Shown here: positions 18,914-26,598 of the stretch, piece after piece
Layout: every line of letters starts with the position of its first letter
How positions within the stretch are numbered: the stretch's first letter is position 1
Assembly (NCBI GenBank): GCA_005776585.1
Contig: SXOX01000103.1
Coordinates: 62,001 to 126,000, forward strand
Length of the DNA: 64,000 nt
From: Pseudomonadota bacterium
Lineage (GTDB): Bacteria > Myxococcota_A > UBA9042 > GCA-2863065
Reading direction: 5' to 3'
Program-made: the position numbers and the translations under genes
Notes under the pieces: model-generated
Seen by the model: only the letters and a program-made list of their open reading frames with translations
Database searches by the model: none
Told to the model about the DNA's origin: nothing

Positions 18914-20446
18914 ATGGCTACTCAATGGCGACGATGCAGCGCGCTGCTTCTCATGGGCCTTCTCTCCGCGTGCGGCGCCGTGGAGGCCGAGCCGTGCGCG
19001 ACCGCCTCAGATTTCGCCGCGACGACCGCGAGCGAGGTGGTGTACGTCTCTGCGGCCTGCTCCGGCGGCGATGGCAGCCTGGCTCACCCGTACAGCACGC
19101 TTTCCGCCGCAATCGCGGCCGCGCGCCCAGGGGCGACCGTGCTTGCAGCCAAAGGGACCTACGCCGAGCACCTCACGATCGACAAGTCACTCCGAATCGT
19201 CGGGCCGTCGGACGCGGCCATGGAGCGCGGCATCATCCTCCAGGTGCCGGCGCCGCCCTCGGCGGCGATCATCCTCAAGGTGCCGCGACCCGACGACCTC
19301 GGCATCATCCTGAAGGCGCCCAAGCCCGAGGCGGCCGTGCACATCACCAGTGGCGAGGTCGTGCTCGAGGGGCTCGCGGTCCAGTCATCGCAGGTGTCTG
19401 GCGTGCAGGTGTCTGGTGGCAAGGTGACGCTCCGGCGCGTCCGCATCGACGGCACCCGCGCCGATGCCCAGGGGAAGTTCGGAGACGCCGTCTTGGCGAC
19501 TGGAGGGGCCACCATCACGCTCGAGAACGTCGCCGCCGTGGGCGCGGCGCGCTACGGCGTGGCTGCCGTGGGTGCCGAGGTCATCGCGGCGGGCTGCCTC
19601 ATCTCCGGCAATGGGGCTGGCGGCATGCGCGTCGAGGACAACCCGCTGGGGACCTCGGCGCTGACCGCGACGGAGCTCCGCGACAACCGCGTCGCTGGCG
19701 TGGCGGCGTTCTCCAGCCGGGGCATCATCCTCCAGTACAACGCCATCGTGGGTACGACGGCCGCTGCAGGCGACGCGCTGGGCCTTGCCGATGGCCTCGT
19801 GGTCGGCGCGCTCTCCGGGTCGCCGGCGAGCGTGGGCGATGTCCGCCTCGGCGTGGGGAACGAGGTCCGCGGCAATGCCCGCGTGGGCGTGCTCGTGGCT
19901 GCAGGCGGGCGCAGCGCGCTGACGGACGCGCGCATCGAGGGCAACGCGCTCGGAGGCGTCTGGCTCCAGGACGTTGCGGGTACGACGACGCGGCTGGAGC
20001 GGCTGACGGTCGTCGACAACGGACTGATGGGCGTGGCCGTGACGCTGGGCGCCAAAGCCGAGCTCACCGACTGCACCATCAGCAAGACGCGCCTCGTCAA
20101 CGCGTTTCAGGGCGCGAGCCTGGTGTCGGTCGGTGACGGCGTGGGTGTGCTTGCCGGCGCGTCGGTGGCTCTGAAGGGCGGGACCGTGAGCGGCAACGGC
20201 CGCGCGGGCGTGCTCTTCGATGGCGCTGCCGGCGGTGGCGCCTCTACCGTCACCGGCGCAGTCGTCCGCGAGAACCGCGTGGGCATCATCCTCCAGCATC
20301 CGCGACCCGAGGGTGCGGCGACCGTCTCGGCGGACGCCAAGGTGAGCGCCAATGTCGAGAAAGACGTCGATGTGGTGGCCGAGGAGTCCAAAGCCTACGG
20401 CGTGAGTGACGCGGCCAAGAAGGGCTTGGCGGCGACGGCGCCCTAG
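18914..20446 (+). CDS. parallel beta-helix surface lipoprotein with GIIL repeats
   Basis: From ATG 18914 the protein has 510 residues. The signal peptide ends in the lipobox LLSAC, so it should be a lipoprotein. The DGSLAHPYSTL, ATVLAAKGTYAE and LRIVGPSD segments are typical of right-handed parallel beta-helix proteins of the pectate-lyase-like or DUF1565 type. A GIIL[QK] pentapeptide recurs at the codons starting 19229, 19301, 19721 and 20282, with a related AIILK between the first two, often followed by a Pro-rich stretch such as VPRP or APKP. The 15-base core is identical at three of these sites. Function is unknown; carbohydrate binding or cell-surface roles are usual for the fold. Confidence 0.8.
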   Translation: MATQWRRCSALLLMGLLSACGAVEAEPCATASDFAATTASEVVYVSAACSGGDGSLAHPYSTLSAAIAAARPGATVLAAKGTYAEHLTIDKSLRIVGPSDAAMERGIILQVPAPPSAAIILKVPRPDDLGIILKAPKPEAAVHITSGEVVLEGLAVQSSQVSGVQVSGGKVTLRRVRIDGTRADAQGKFGDAVLATGGATITLENVAAVGAARYGVAAVGAEVIAAGCLISGNGAGGMRVEDNPLGTSALTATELRDNRVAGVAAFSSRGIILQYNAIVGTTAAAGDALGLADGLVVGALSGSPASVGDVRLGVGNEVRGNARVGVLVAAGGRSALTDARIEGNALGGVWLQDVAGTTTRLERLTVVDNGLMGVAVTLGAKAELTDCTISKTRLVNAFQGASLVSVGDGVGVLAGASVALKGGTVSGNGRAGVLFDGAAGGGASTVTGAVVRENRVGIILQHPRPEGAATVSADAKVSANVEKDVDVVAEESKAYGVSDAAKKGLAATAP

Positions 20447-20464
20447 GCCCGGTAGAGATCTGGA

Positions 20465-20502
20465 TTGACGTGTCCACCTCCTGTCACTATTGTGGTCACA
20501 TG
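20465..20502 (+). promoter_or_regulatory. promoter and operator-like site of the Phd/PIN toxin-antitoxin pair
   Basis: TTGACG at 20465-20470 and TATTGT at 20488-20493 are spaced by 17 bp, a good sigma-70-type promoter. The antitoxin ATG is at 20500, six bases after the -10, so the transcript is probably leaderless. ATTGTGGTCACATG at 20489-20502 contains the inverted repeat TGTG-GT-CACA and overlaps the -10, which suits autorepression. Nearly the same motif (ATTGTGGCCACCTG) precedes the decayed antitoxin gene on the minus strand at 24345-24358. Confidence 0.6.
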
Positions 20503-20757
20503 GATGTCGGCGTTCGAGAGCTGAAGCAGCACCTCTCCGAGTACCTCGATCGTGCTGCTCGTGGAGAGGTCATCTGCGTCACCGATCGCGGCCAGCCAAA
20601 GGCGCTACTGTCGCCATTGCCGCAAACGAGTCGTTTGGAAGAGGGCGCGCGCGAGGGCTGGGTCCGCCTGGGCTCAGGTCGACCACCTGTGCGTGTCGTT
20701 CGGCAAAAGGGCACGCGCCCCTCGACCGACGTGCTCGACGACGACCGAGGGACCTGA
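20500..20757 (+). CDS. Phd/YefM-type antitoxin
   Basis: The 85-residue protein begins MDVGVRELKQHLSEYL at ATG 20500 and continues with GEVICVTDRGQPKALL, the standard Phd/YefM DNA-binding domain. The C-terminal half carries basic and acidic residues for toxin binding. Its TGA shares a base with the toxin ATG at 20757, so the two are translationally coupled. The ATG is preferred over the TTG-type start 30 bases upstream because that start lies inside the promoter. Confidence 0.9.
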   Translation: MDVGVRELKQHLSEYLDRAARGEVICVTDRGQPKALLSPLPQTSRLEEGAREGWVRLGSGRPPVRVVRQKGTRPSTDVLDDDRGT

Positions 20758-21161
20758 TGCAGTATGTGGACACAAGCGCACTCCTCAAGCGCTACGTCGA
20801 TGAACCGGACAGCGACCGGTCCGAGACGGTGTTGCTCGCGGATCCGGAGTGGGTCACTGCGCGGCACACGCTCATCGAGACCCGGCGCAACCTCGCGCGA
20901 CTCTTGCCGTCGGATGTGGCCCGAGCACGCGCGCTGGAGGCCTTCGCCGCAGACTGGGAGCGCATGTCACAGGTCGAGCTCGATGCGACGACCTGTGAAT
21001 CCGCTGCAGCCATTGCCGTGTCCACGGGCGCGCGCACGCTGGACGCGCTTCACATTGCGGCTGCCCTCCGCGTGGGTGGTGCGGGTTCGACCTTCGTGAC
21101 GTTCGACGCAAAGCAAGGTGGTGCCGCGCGTGCCCTGGGGCTCGTGGTCGTTGGGCCCTGA
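20757..21161 (+). CDS. vapC: VapC-type PIN-domain toxin of the Phd/PIN pair
   Basis: The 134-residue protein starts MQYVDTSALLKRYVDE. All four PIN acidic positions are visible: the Asp in YVDTSAL, the Glu in TLIETRRNL, the Asp in RTLDALHIAAAL, and the Asp in FVTFDAKQ. The length is normal and the frame intact, so this looks like an active RNase toxin. It is coupled to the antitoxin by a one-base overlap. The next gene, a lipoprotein, may begin within the last 30 or so bases of this one. Confidence 0.9.
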   Translation: MQYVDTSALLKRYVDEPDSDRSETVLLADPEWVTARHTLIETRRNLARLLPSDVARARALEAFAADWERMSQVELDATTCESAAAIAVSTGARTLDALHIAAALRVGGAGSTFVTFDAKQGGAARALGLVVVGP

Positions 21162-22422
21162 GCGTCCGGTCCGCCGCGGCGCGCGCTGGGGCCTCGTCGC
21201 GCTGGCGCTTGCGGTTCAGTGCACCGCTGAGACGCCTACGATGGCGCCGGTCGAGCCGCCGGATGTCGGGCCAACGGACTTGGTGCGCGAGCTCAGCGAC
21301 TTGGCGCTGCCCGACTCCGGGCCTGAGGTCGGGGTGCCAGACGCGCTGCCCGAGCTCCCCAAGGGACCGTGCTCCCCCAACCCGTGCAGCCAGTCTCCGT
21401 TGGACCGCACCTGTGCCGGGACCATCGCCGGGCCGGCCTCCGAGCCGGGAGTCTGTACGGTGGCGCCGCAGAAGGCGCCGCTGTGCACCTATCTGCCCAT
21501 CTCGGGATCCGAGTCCGTCGACTGCGCCGCCTCCACGTCCGTCTGCTCCGAGGGAGCGTGCGTGCCCACCGGAGCGCCCGAAAGCTATGTCTTCTCGAGC
21601 GATGTCACCTACCTCGACCACGTCACCTTCGCTGGCGCCGACTGCTGTTGGGACTTCACGGACGACGGTGTCGTCGACAACCAGCTCGGCGCGCTCTTCA
21701 CGGCGATCGCGGCCTCGCTGGGCGAGTCCGGGACCGCGAATGACATCCTCATGGGAGCGCTCACACGCAATCAGTTCGGGTTGATGCTTGAACGACGCCA
21801 AGACGGCGGCAGTCTCATCCTTCATGCGGTTCGGCGCGTGAAGGGAGTCGAAATCGACGCGCCGAGCCCGGTCCCAGTCCTGGTGACGCGCCCATCGTTT
21901 GTCGCCGGCACGGCACAGCCCATGAGCGTATTCGTCCTTGGTTCGACGGCGCCAAAGCTCATCGCAACGGCCGAGCGGCTCTCCGTCGATATCCCACTCG
22001 GCTTCAAGCTCCTGAGAAACCGCATGGCGTCGGGCCACCTCGAGGGGATCCCCGCCAGCGGCGGATTGCTGGAGAAGGGCCGGCTCGCGGCGGTCGTTCA
22101 TCTCCAGGAGTTTGCCGCCATGTTCAACGCCTATATCACGACTCACTGCGCGTGCGTGGGCTTGGGTGACACGCCCCTGATGGCCGGTGGCGCGCCGGGA
22201 GTGCCCATCGTGTGTGCGGACGTCGACGCGGGCAAGCTCCTGACGTGTGGCACCCGCTTCATCGATGGCTACTGCCGCGACCTCGCGCAGTACTGTCCCT
22301 TCATCGCCGCCGTGGCGGAGCCGGATGTCGACACTGACGGCAACGGGAAGCCCGACGCGATCTCGCTCGGGCTGGTGTTCAGCGGTCGCCCCGCCGTCGT
22401 GACGGGTGTCGCCGCGGAGTGA
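21130..22422 (+). CDS. Cys-containing putative lipoprotein of unknown function
   Basis: The start is uncertain among GTG 21118, 21121 or 21130 and TTG 21151; from 21130 the protein has 430 residues. A basic segment (RPVRRGARWG) and a hydrophobic stretch lead to AVQC, a poor lipobox because Gln is at -1. A Pro/Asp-rich linker follows, then a Cys-rich part (CSPNPCSQSP, CTYLPISG, CVPTGAP) and a globular domain of about 280 residues with no family I recognise. The last part contains DVDTDGNGKPDA, a short calcium-binding-type motif. Likely envelope-located. It is convergent with the ATPase gene ending at 22427. Confidence 0.7.
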   Translation: MPWGSWSLGPERPVRRGARWGLVALALAVQCTAETPTMAPVEPPDVGPTDLVRELSDLALPDSGPEVGVPDALPELPKGPCSPNPCSQSPLDRTCAGTIAGPASEPGVCTVAPQKAPLCTYLPISGSESVDCAASTSVCSEGACVPTGAPESYVFSSDVTYLDHVTFAGADCCWDFTDDGVVDNQLGALFTAIAASLGESGTANDILMGALTRNQFGLMLERRQDGGSLILHAVRRVKGVEIDAPSPVPVLVTRPSFVAGTAQPMSVFVLGSTAPKLIATAERLSVDIPLGFKLLRNRMASGHLEGIPASGGLLEKGRLAAVVHLQEFAAMFNAYITTHCACVGLGDTPLMAGGAPGVPIVCADVDAGKLLTCGTRFIDGYCRDLAQYCPFIAAVAEPDVDTDGNGKPDAISLGLVFSGRPAVVTGVAAE

Positions 22423-22426
22423 CGCG

Positions 22427-23797
22427 TTAGAAGATGCCCGCATCCGCGCCGTGTGCGCCGGTCAAGTCCGCCACGACCTGACCCACCTCGGCGAAGGAGA
22501 CGACTCGAAGCGGGGTCGCTTCGACCGAGGGCGGCGCCGCGGAGGTCTGCGACGCAACGATCAGGATCAGCTCCGGCCGGTAGGCCTCCGCGAAGCTGCG
22601 GGTCGAGCGTGTGACCCGTGGGGCGCCCGCCTTGACCTCGATCCCGACGACCCGCCCTCCGGAGACCAGAACGAAGTCCATCTCCGCGCCGCCCTTGGCG
22701 TTCCAGTAGTGGAGGGACCAGCCAAAGCCGAGCGACTTGGTCAGCTCACCAAAGACCCAGCCCTCGGCGAGCGCACCGCGGTCGGGCCTGACGTCGAGAT
22801 CGGGCGAGAAAGCGTTGAGCGCCGCGTTCCGTAGGCCCATGTCATAAAAGTGTATGCGGGTCGCGTGCGTCAGCTCGCTTCGCTTCCCGCCCGCGAAGGG
22901 ACTGAGACGCTTGACGATGAACGCCTCCTCCAGAAGCGTGAGGTAGTCGCGCACGGTGCCTGCGGCGATCCCGAGGTGACTCGACCACTCGGCGAGGTTC
23001 ACCAACCCGCCAACCTGGCCTGCGGCGAGCTGAACCAACCGGCGAAAGGCATCGACATACTTGATCTGAAAGCGATCGGAGGCGTCGCGAACGACGATCG
23101 CCTCGAGCAGTTCGGAGAGCTCCCGCGCCGGATTCGCGGCCAGCCAGACGCCCGGGTAGCCGCCGAAGAGCCACTGTCGCCGCGCGTTGCGCTCCGCCTG
23201 CGCGATCGCAGCCGCATGCACCGGCAAGGCGTTGGCTTCGGTGAGTTCCAGTACGGACAGCGGAAGGAGGCGCCGCCGCGTCGCACGCCCCGCGAGACTC
23301 TCGCGCGTCCGAGCCTCGAGATGGAAGCTGGAGGAGCCCGTGGCCCACACATCGAGGCCTTGCCGCGCATCGACGAGCCCCTTGATCAGCAGGCCCGCGT
23401 CCGAAAGGTGCTGGGCCTCTTCGAGAAAGAGTCGTGTGACCGTTGGGAACTCGTGTGACAGGTCCGCCAGCACGCCGCCAGCTGAGGACAGCCAGGCGCG
23501 AATCCGCTCCTCCTCGCAGTTCAGCCAGAGCACGGAGCTGCTCTCGTACGCCGCGAGCCGGCTCCAGACCCACGAGGACTTCCCCACCTGGCGCGGACCG
23601 ACGACCAGCTTCGCCTTGCGCACGTCGTCGAGCCCTGTAGGGTCGACCCGACGCGGGATCCAGGGGGTCTGCACGTGTCGGCTGACAGTTCGAGGCCACT
23701 CTGCGGGGTCGACGAGCCAAGGGTTCGTCTGAAGCAGTCGGGCGCGGATCGTGGGCTCCACCCGAGCCACCGTAGTTGGGCACGAGGCCTCAGTCAA
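22427..23797 (-). CDS. DUF4143-type AAA ATPase (third of four)
   Basis: From TTG 23797 the protein has 456 residues; GTG at 23770 or 23761 would also suit. Walker A is GPRQVGKS, the Walker B region is TRLFLEEAQH, and the sensor is WATGSSSF. The DUF4143 winged-helix region (VNLAEWSSHLG) and the C-terminal PD-(D/E)XK-like domain (GAEMDFVLV, GIEVKAG) are complete. It belongs to a subtype with a longer N-terminus than the copies at 4156 and 8071. Neighbours are toxin-antitoxin and lipoprotein genes, with no evident partner. Confidence 0.88.
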   Translation of the reverse strand: MTEASCPTTVARVEPTIRARLLQTNPWLVDPAEWPRTVSRHVQTPWIPRRVDPTGLDDVRKAKLVVGPRQVGKSSWVWSRLAAYESSSVLWLNCEEERIRAWLSSAGGVLADLSHEFPTVTRLFLEEAQHLSDAGLLIKGLVDARQGLDVWATGSSSFHLEARTRESLAGRATRRRLLPLSVLELTEANALPVHAAAIAQAERNARRQWLFGGYPGVWLAANPARELSELLEAIVVRDASDRFQIKYVDAFRRLVQLAAGQVGGLVNLAEWSSHLGIAAGTVRDYLTLLEEAFIVKRLSPFAGGKRSELTHATRIHFYDMGLRNAALNAFSPDLDVRPDRGALAEGWVFGELTKSLGFGWSLHYWNAKGGAEMDFVLVSGGRVVGIEVKAGAPRVTRSTRSFAEAYRPELILIVASQTSAAPPSVEATPLRVVSFAEVGQVVADLTGAHGADAGIF

Positions 23798-23982
23798 TCT
23801 ATTCTCTGTTTAGGCAGGAAAAACGTCACCACTGGTGAGGTTGAGACAGGAAGATCAGAGAAAGGACTTCGGTAAAGGCCCGCATCATCGCAGGGTGTCC
23901 GACGATCCGGCGGGGACGGTGCGCGCAGACCTAGCTCGCGATGACCGACCCAACCGCCATCGCAGATGCTGTCTGCTGTACG

Positions 23983-24030
23983 TCATGGGTCGCAAATCAG
24001 TAGCGAGCTCGTGTCAAGGCAGACGATCAC
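23983..24030 (-). pseudogene. 15-codon remnant of a PIN toxin gene
   Basis: A GTG at 24030 overlaps the stop of the antitoxin gene as GTGA, the normal coupling for such pairs. The reading gives VIVCLDTSSLLICDP and then TGA. The first ten residues match a PIN-domain start with its first catalytic Asp. No continuation of a PIN domain is found in any frame down to the ATPase gene at 23797, so the rest of the toxin has been deleted or replaced. Confidence 0.6.
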
Positions 24031-24362
24031 ATCGCTTGCTCTCGCTCGGCCCGATCGGCGAGGAGCGCATCGACCAGCGGCACGGCCGAGGCCACGGTCA
24101 CAGCGTCAGGCAGCCGGAGCGGCTCGCTCGACCACGAGCAGTAGCCGCTTCGCACGAGCGCCCGCAGCCGCCCATCAGGAGTGTCGATGGGAACAATCCG
24201 GCCAACGGGACGGCCACGCTCCGTGATGGTGACGGTGCCACCAGCTTTCACGATCGCGAGACTCGCGCTCAGTTGGTCCTTCAGCTCTGTGACTCCAACC
24301 GTGGTCCCGATGACGCACCCCCATTGGTGGCCACAGCGTACTCTCAGGTGGCCACAATTCAA
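24027..24362 (-). CDS. Phd-type antitoxin, probably orphaned and with a damaged start
   Basis: The core VGVTELKDQLSASLAIV followed by GGTVTITERGRPVGRIVP is a Phd/YefM domain. The only in-frame start candidate upstream is TTG at 24362, which lies inside the operator-like sequences. An ATG near 24323 is in the neighbouring frame, so the 5' end may have suffered a small frameshift. The C-terminal part (about residues 65-111) is intact and ends EREQAM. Its toxin partner is reduced to 15 codons. It may still bind DNA, or may be decaying. Confidence 0.65.
   Translation of the reverse strand: MNCGHLRVRCGHQWGCVIGTTVGVTELKDQLSASLAIVKAGGTVTITERGRPVGRIVPIDTPDGRLRALVRSGYCSWSSEPLRLPDAVTVASAVPLVDALLADRAEREQAM
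24326..24358. promoter_or_regulatory. two operator-like GTGGCCAC palindromes 21 bp apart
   Basis: GTGGCCAC occurs at 24327-24334 and 24348-24355, each extended on the minus strand to TGTGGCCACC. The 21-bp period is two helical turns, suiting cooperative binding by an antitoxin. The outer copy, read on the minus strand as ATTGTGGCCACCTG (24345-24358), closely matches the operator-like site at 20489-20502 of the intact pair. Confidence 0.55.
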
Positions 24363-24391
24363 TCCGCGGAGCTTCGACGCCGACCGAGCGT

Positions 24392-26479
24392 CTATCGGGG
24401 CGTCGCCGTTGGTCCAGCGGGGACGGCCAGCGCGCCGTCGGGCCAGATGTCGCGGATGCGGTTGTCGCGAACGACCGACAGGGTGTCTACGCTGAAGTCC
24501 GCGCCGTTCTGGAACACGAGGCCGAACGCGTTGCCCTCGATGTGCAGGCCGCTGAGTTGGCCGGCACCGTGCGTCGCGAGGAGGCCCGCGCGCGCGCAGC
24601 CGGTAATCGTGACGTCCTCGAGCGTTGCTGCCGCCGGCCGGACGAGCAAGACACCGTCTCCCGCGCCGCTAGCGAGCTGCCCGTCGAGTGTCAGGACCTC
24701 CCCGGCGCCGACGCCATCGATTGTGACCCTCCGCATCGAGAGCGAGGCGAGCTGGACCCAGGTCCCCGCGACGCGACCGCCCTCTATCGCCACGTCCTCC
24801 AGCGTCACGGCACCGCCGACCTGGGCCGAGACTCCGAGCGCGACGGCGTCGTCGCAACGACCGAGTTCGGTGAGGCGGGCCCGGCGCACGGTCACCGACG
24901 ATGGTGCGAAGTGCGAAGAAATCGCCGAGCGACAGGTACCGCGAATGACTGCGTCCGTCATCGTGACCATGGCGCCCCCCAACGCGCCGATGCCGACGCC
25001 CTGGTCCCAACCCGGCGCGGGTGCGACGCGGTCGACGAGCAGTCCGTCGAAGCTCCACCGTTCTCCGAGTCTGTCGATCGTGACGGCGCTCCCTGCCATG
25101 TCTCGGATCGTGACGTCGCGCGCGGAGAGCGTCTCCTGGCCGTCGCCCCAGAGACCCGCAGGCTTCTCCCGTGGATCGCCGAGCCGCTGTCCGTCAATGA
25201 CGACGCGCTCGAGGTCGACGGTTTCGCCCGACTTGCCGTCGACATGAATCGCCTCCGATGTGAAGTCCAGGATGGCCACGTCCCGCAGTGTGGCGAGCAA
25301 TGGTCGCGTGCCGCTCATGACGGCGAGGGCACGGGTGCCGACGTTCTTGTAGCCACCGGGCGTGTTGCGCACGCCGCGAATCAAGACGTGGTCGAGGGTC
25401 ACCTCCGTCCCGCTGAGCCACAGGCCGGTTCTGTGCGGGCCGACAATCGAGGTGGCCGCGATCGTAAGCGACCCCGTCGCCCAGTCGCCGGGGTGCGTGT
25501 TGCCCGCGAAGACGGCCGCGTCCCAGGCGGGTCCGACCGCTTCCATGTGGGTGTCCCGAATCAGCATCGGTGCCCCGAGCGCGATCGATTCGATGGCGCC
25601 GCCGTGGCCTTCGTACTCGAAGGACGCGCTCGTGACCTCGAGCGGCGTTCCCATGACTGCGACCGCCGAACCGGAAGCGCCGCGGATCGTCACTCGGTTC
25701 AAGTGGAGCGCTACGCAACCGCCGGCACCGACGGCGTGCGAGCTCGTTTCGCGGATCTGGACGTCCTCGAGCTCGACGGGACCCGCCCCGCTGCATCGGA
25801 CCGCGGTCAAGGTCCTGGAGAACGTCAGGTCCGAGACACGCAGGGCGCCACCGGGCAGAAGGTCGAGCGTCGGCCCGTCACTTGCTCCCTCGACGCGCAC
25901 CTGGTTCGGACAGACGCCAACCAGCGCGAGTGGGCGCCGAATCAACGCAGCCGCTCGGTAGGTGCCTGGGGCGAGGAGCAGCGTTGAGCCCGCGGGCGCC
26001 GATTCGATGCGCTCGGTCAGATCCTCCGAGCGCGGCACGACGTGCCCGTCCGGGTAGAGCGCCTCGAGCGCCGCGATGGTGCGACAGCCGTTCGGTCCGT
26101 CGATGGGCACGCAGCCCTCCGAGGGCGAGACGCGTGTGTCCGGCGGACAGACCGCGCGGCGAGGATGGCAAGTGCCATCTCGCAGGCGGAAGACCTCCGG
26201 GCAGCGCGGCAGGCCGACCGACCGGCACCCGAGCCGGAGGAACGGGAACGTCCCCGGCGGGCAATGGTCGAGGACCGTGAGGCACGGGCCACCGGGCGCG
26301 GGGTTGGGGTCACGACAGACCGGGCTGGTTGGCGGCACCACTTGCGCAGTCTCGGTCGGAGCGGTGACGTCCGGCGCGTTCGGTGACCCTTCGGTCTCCG
26401 CTGCCGGCTGCACGGGCACATCACACGCGGCGCAAAGCGCCAGCAGCACGGCACGCAGGGCTCGCGAAGCGGAGTGCAT
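24392..26479 (-). CDS. Cys-containing parallel beta-helix lipoprotein
   Basis: From ATG 26479 the protein has 695 residues. MHSASRALRAVLL leads to CAAC, a lipobox-like signal. A Thr/Pro-rich linker is followed by a small Cys-rich module of about 75 residues with repeated CPPGT, CHPRR, CPPDT and CVPID elements. From about residue 150, after YPDGHVVP and STLLLAPGTYR, comes a long right-handed beta-helix with many rungs of the type VTLEDVAIEGGRV. The order resembles other myxobacterial surface lipoproteins. A start further upstream is possible in this frame but would place the signal peptide inside the chain. Confidence 0.8.
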   Translation of the reverse strand: MHSASRALRAVLLALCAACDVPVQPAAETEGSPNAPDVTAPTETAQVVPPTSPVCRDPNPAPGGPCLTVLDHCPPGTFPFLRLGCRSVGLPRCPEVFRLRDGTCHPRRAVCPPDTRVSPSEGCVPIDGPNGCRTIAALEALYPDGHVVPRSEDLTERIESAPAGSTLLLAPGTYRAAALIRRPLALVGVCPNQVRVEGASDGPTLDLLPGGALRVSDLTFSRTLTAVRCSGAGPVELEDVQIRETSSHAVGAGGCVALHLNRVTIRGASGSAVAVMGTPLEVTSASFEYEGHGGAIESIALGAPMLIRDTHMEAVGPAWDAAVFAGNTHPGDWATGSLTIAATSIVGPHRTGLWLSGTEVTLDHVLIRGVRNTPGGYKNVGTRALAVMSGTRPLLATLRDVAILDFTSEAIHVDGKSGETVDLERVVIDGQRLGDPREKPAGLWGDGQETLSARDVTIRDMAGSAVTIDRLGERWSFDGLLVDRVAPAPGWDQGVGIGALGGAMVTMTDAVIRGTCRSAISSHFAPSSVTVRRARLTELGRCDDAVALGVSAQVGGAVTLEDVAIEGGRVAGTWVQLASLSMRRVTIDGVGAGEVLTLDGQLASGAGDGVLLVRPAAATLEDVTITGCARAGLLATHGAGQLSGLHIEGNAFGLVFQNGADFSVDTLSVVRDNRIRDIWPDGALAVPAGPTATPR

Positions 26480-26598
26480 GTCCCCAAGGGTAGCCTGCGT
26501 GCCAGCAGAAAGCACTCCCTGGTCGTACGTCGGGCGGAAGGGCCCGGCGAGCACGCCTTCCCCTGGCCGATGCCCAGCCATCGTGGCATCTTGCAGAC

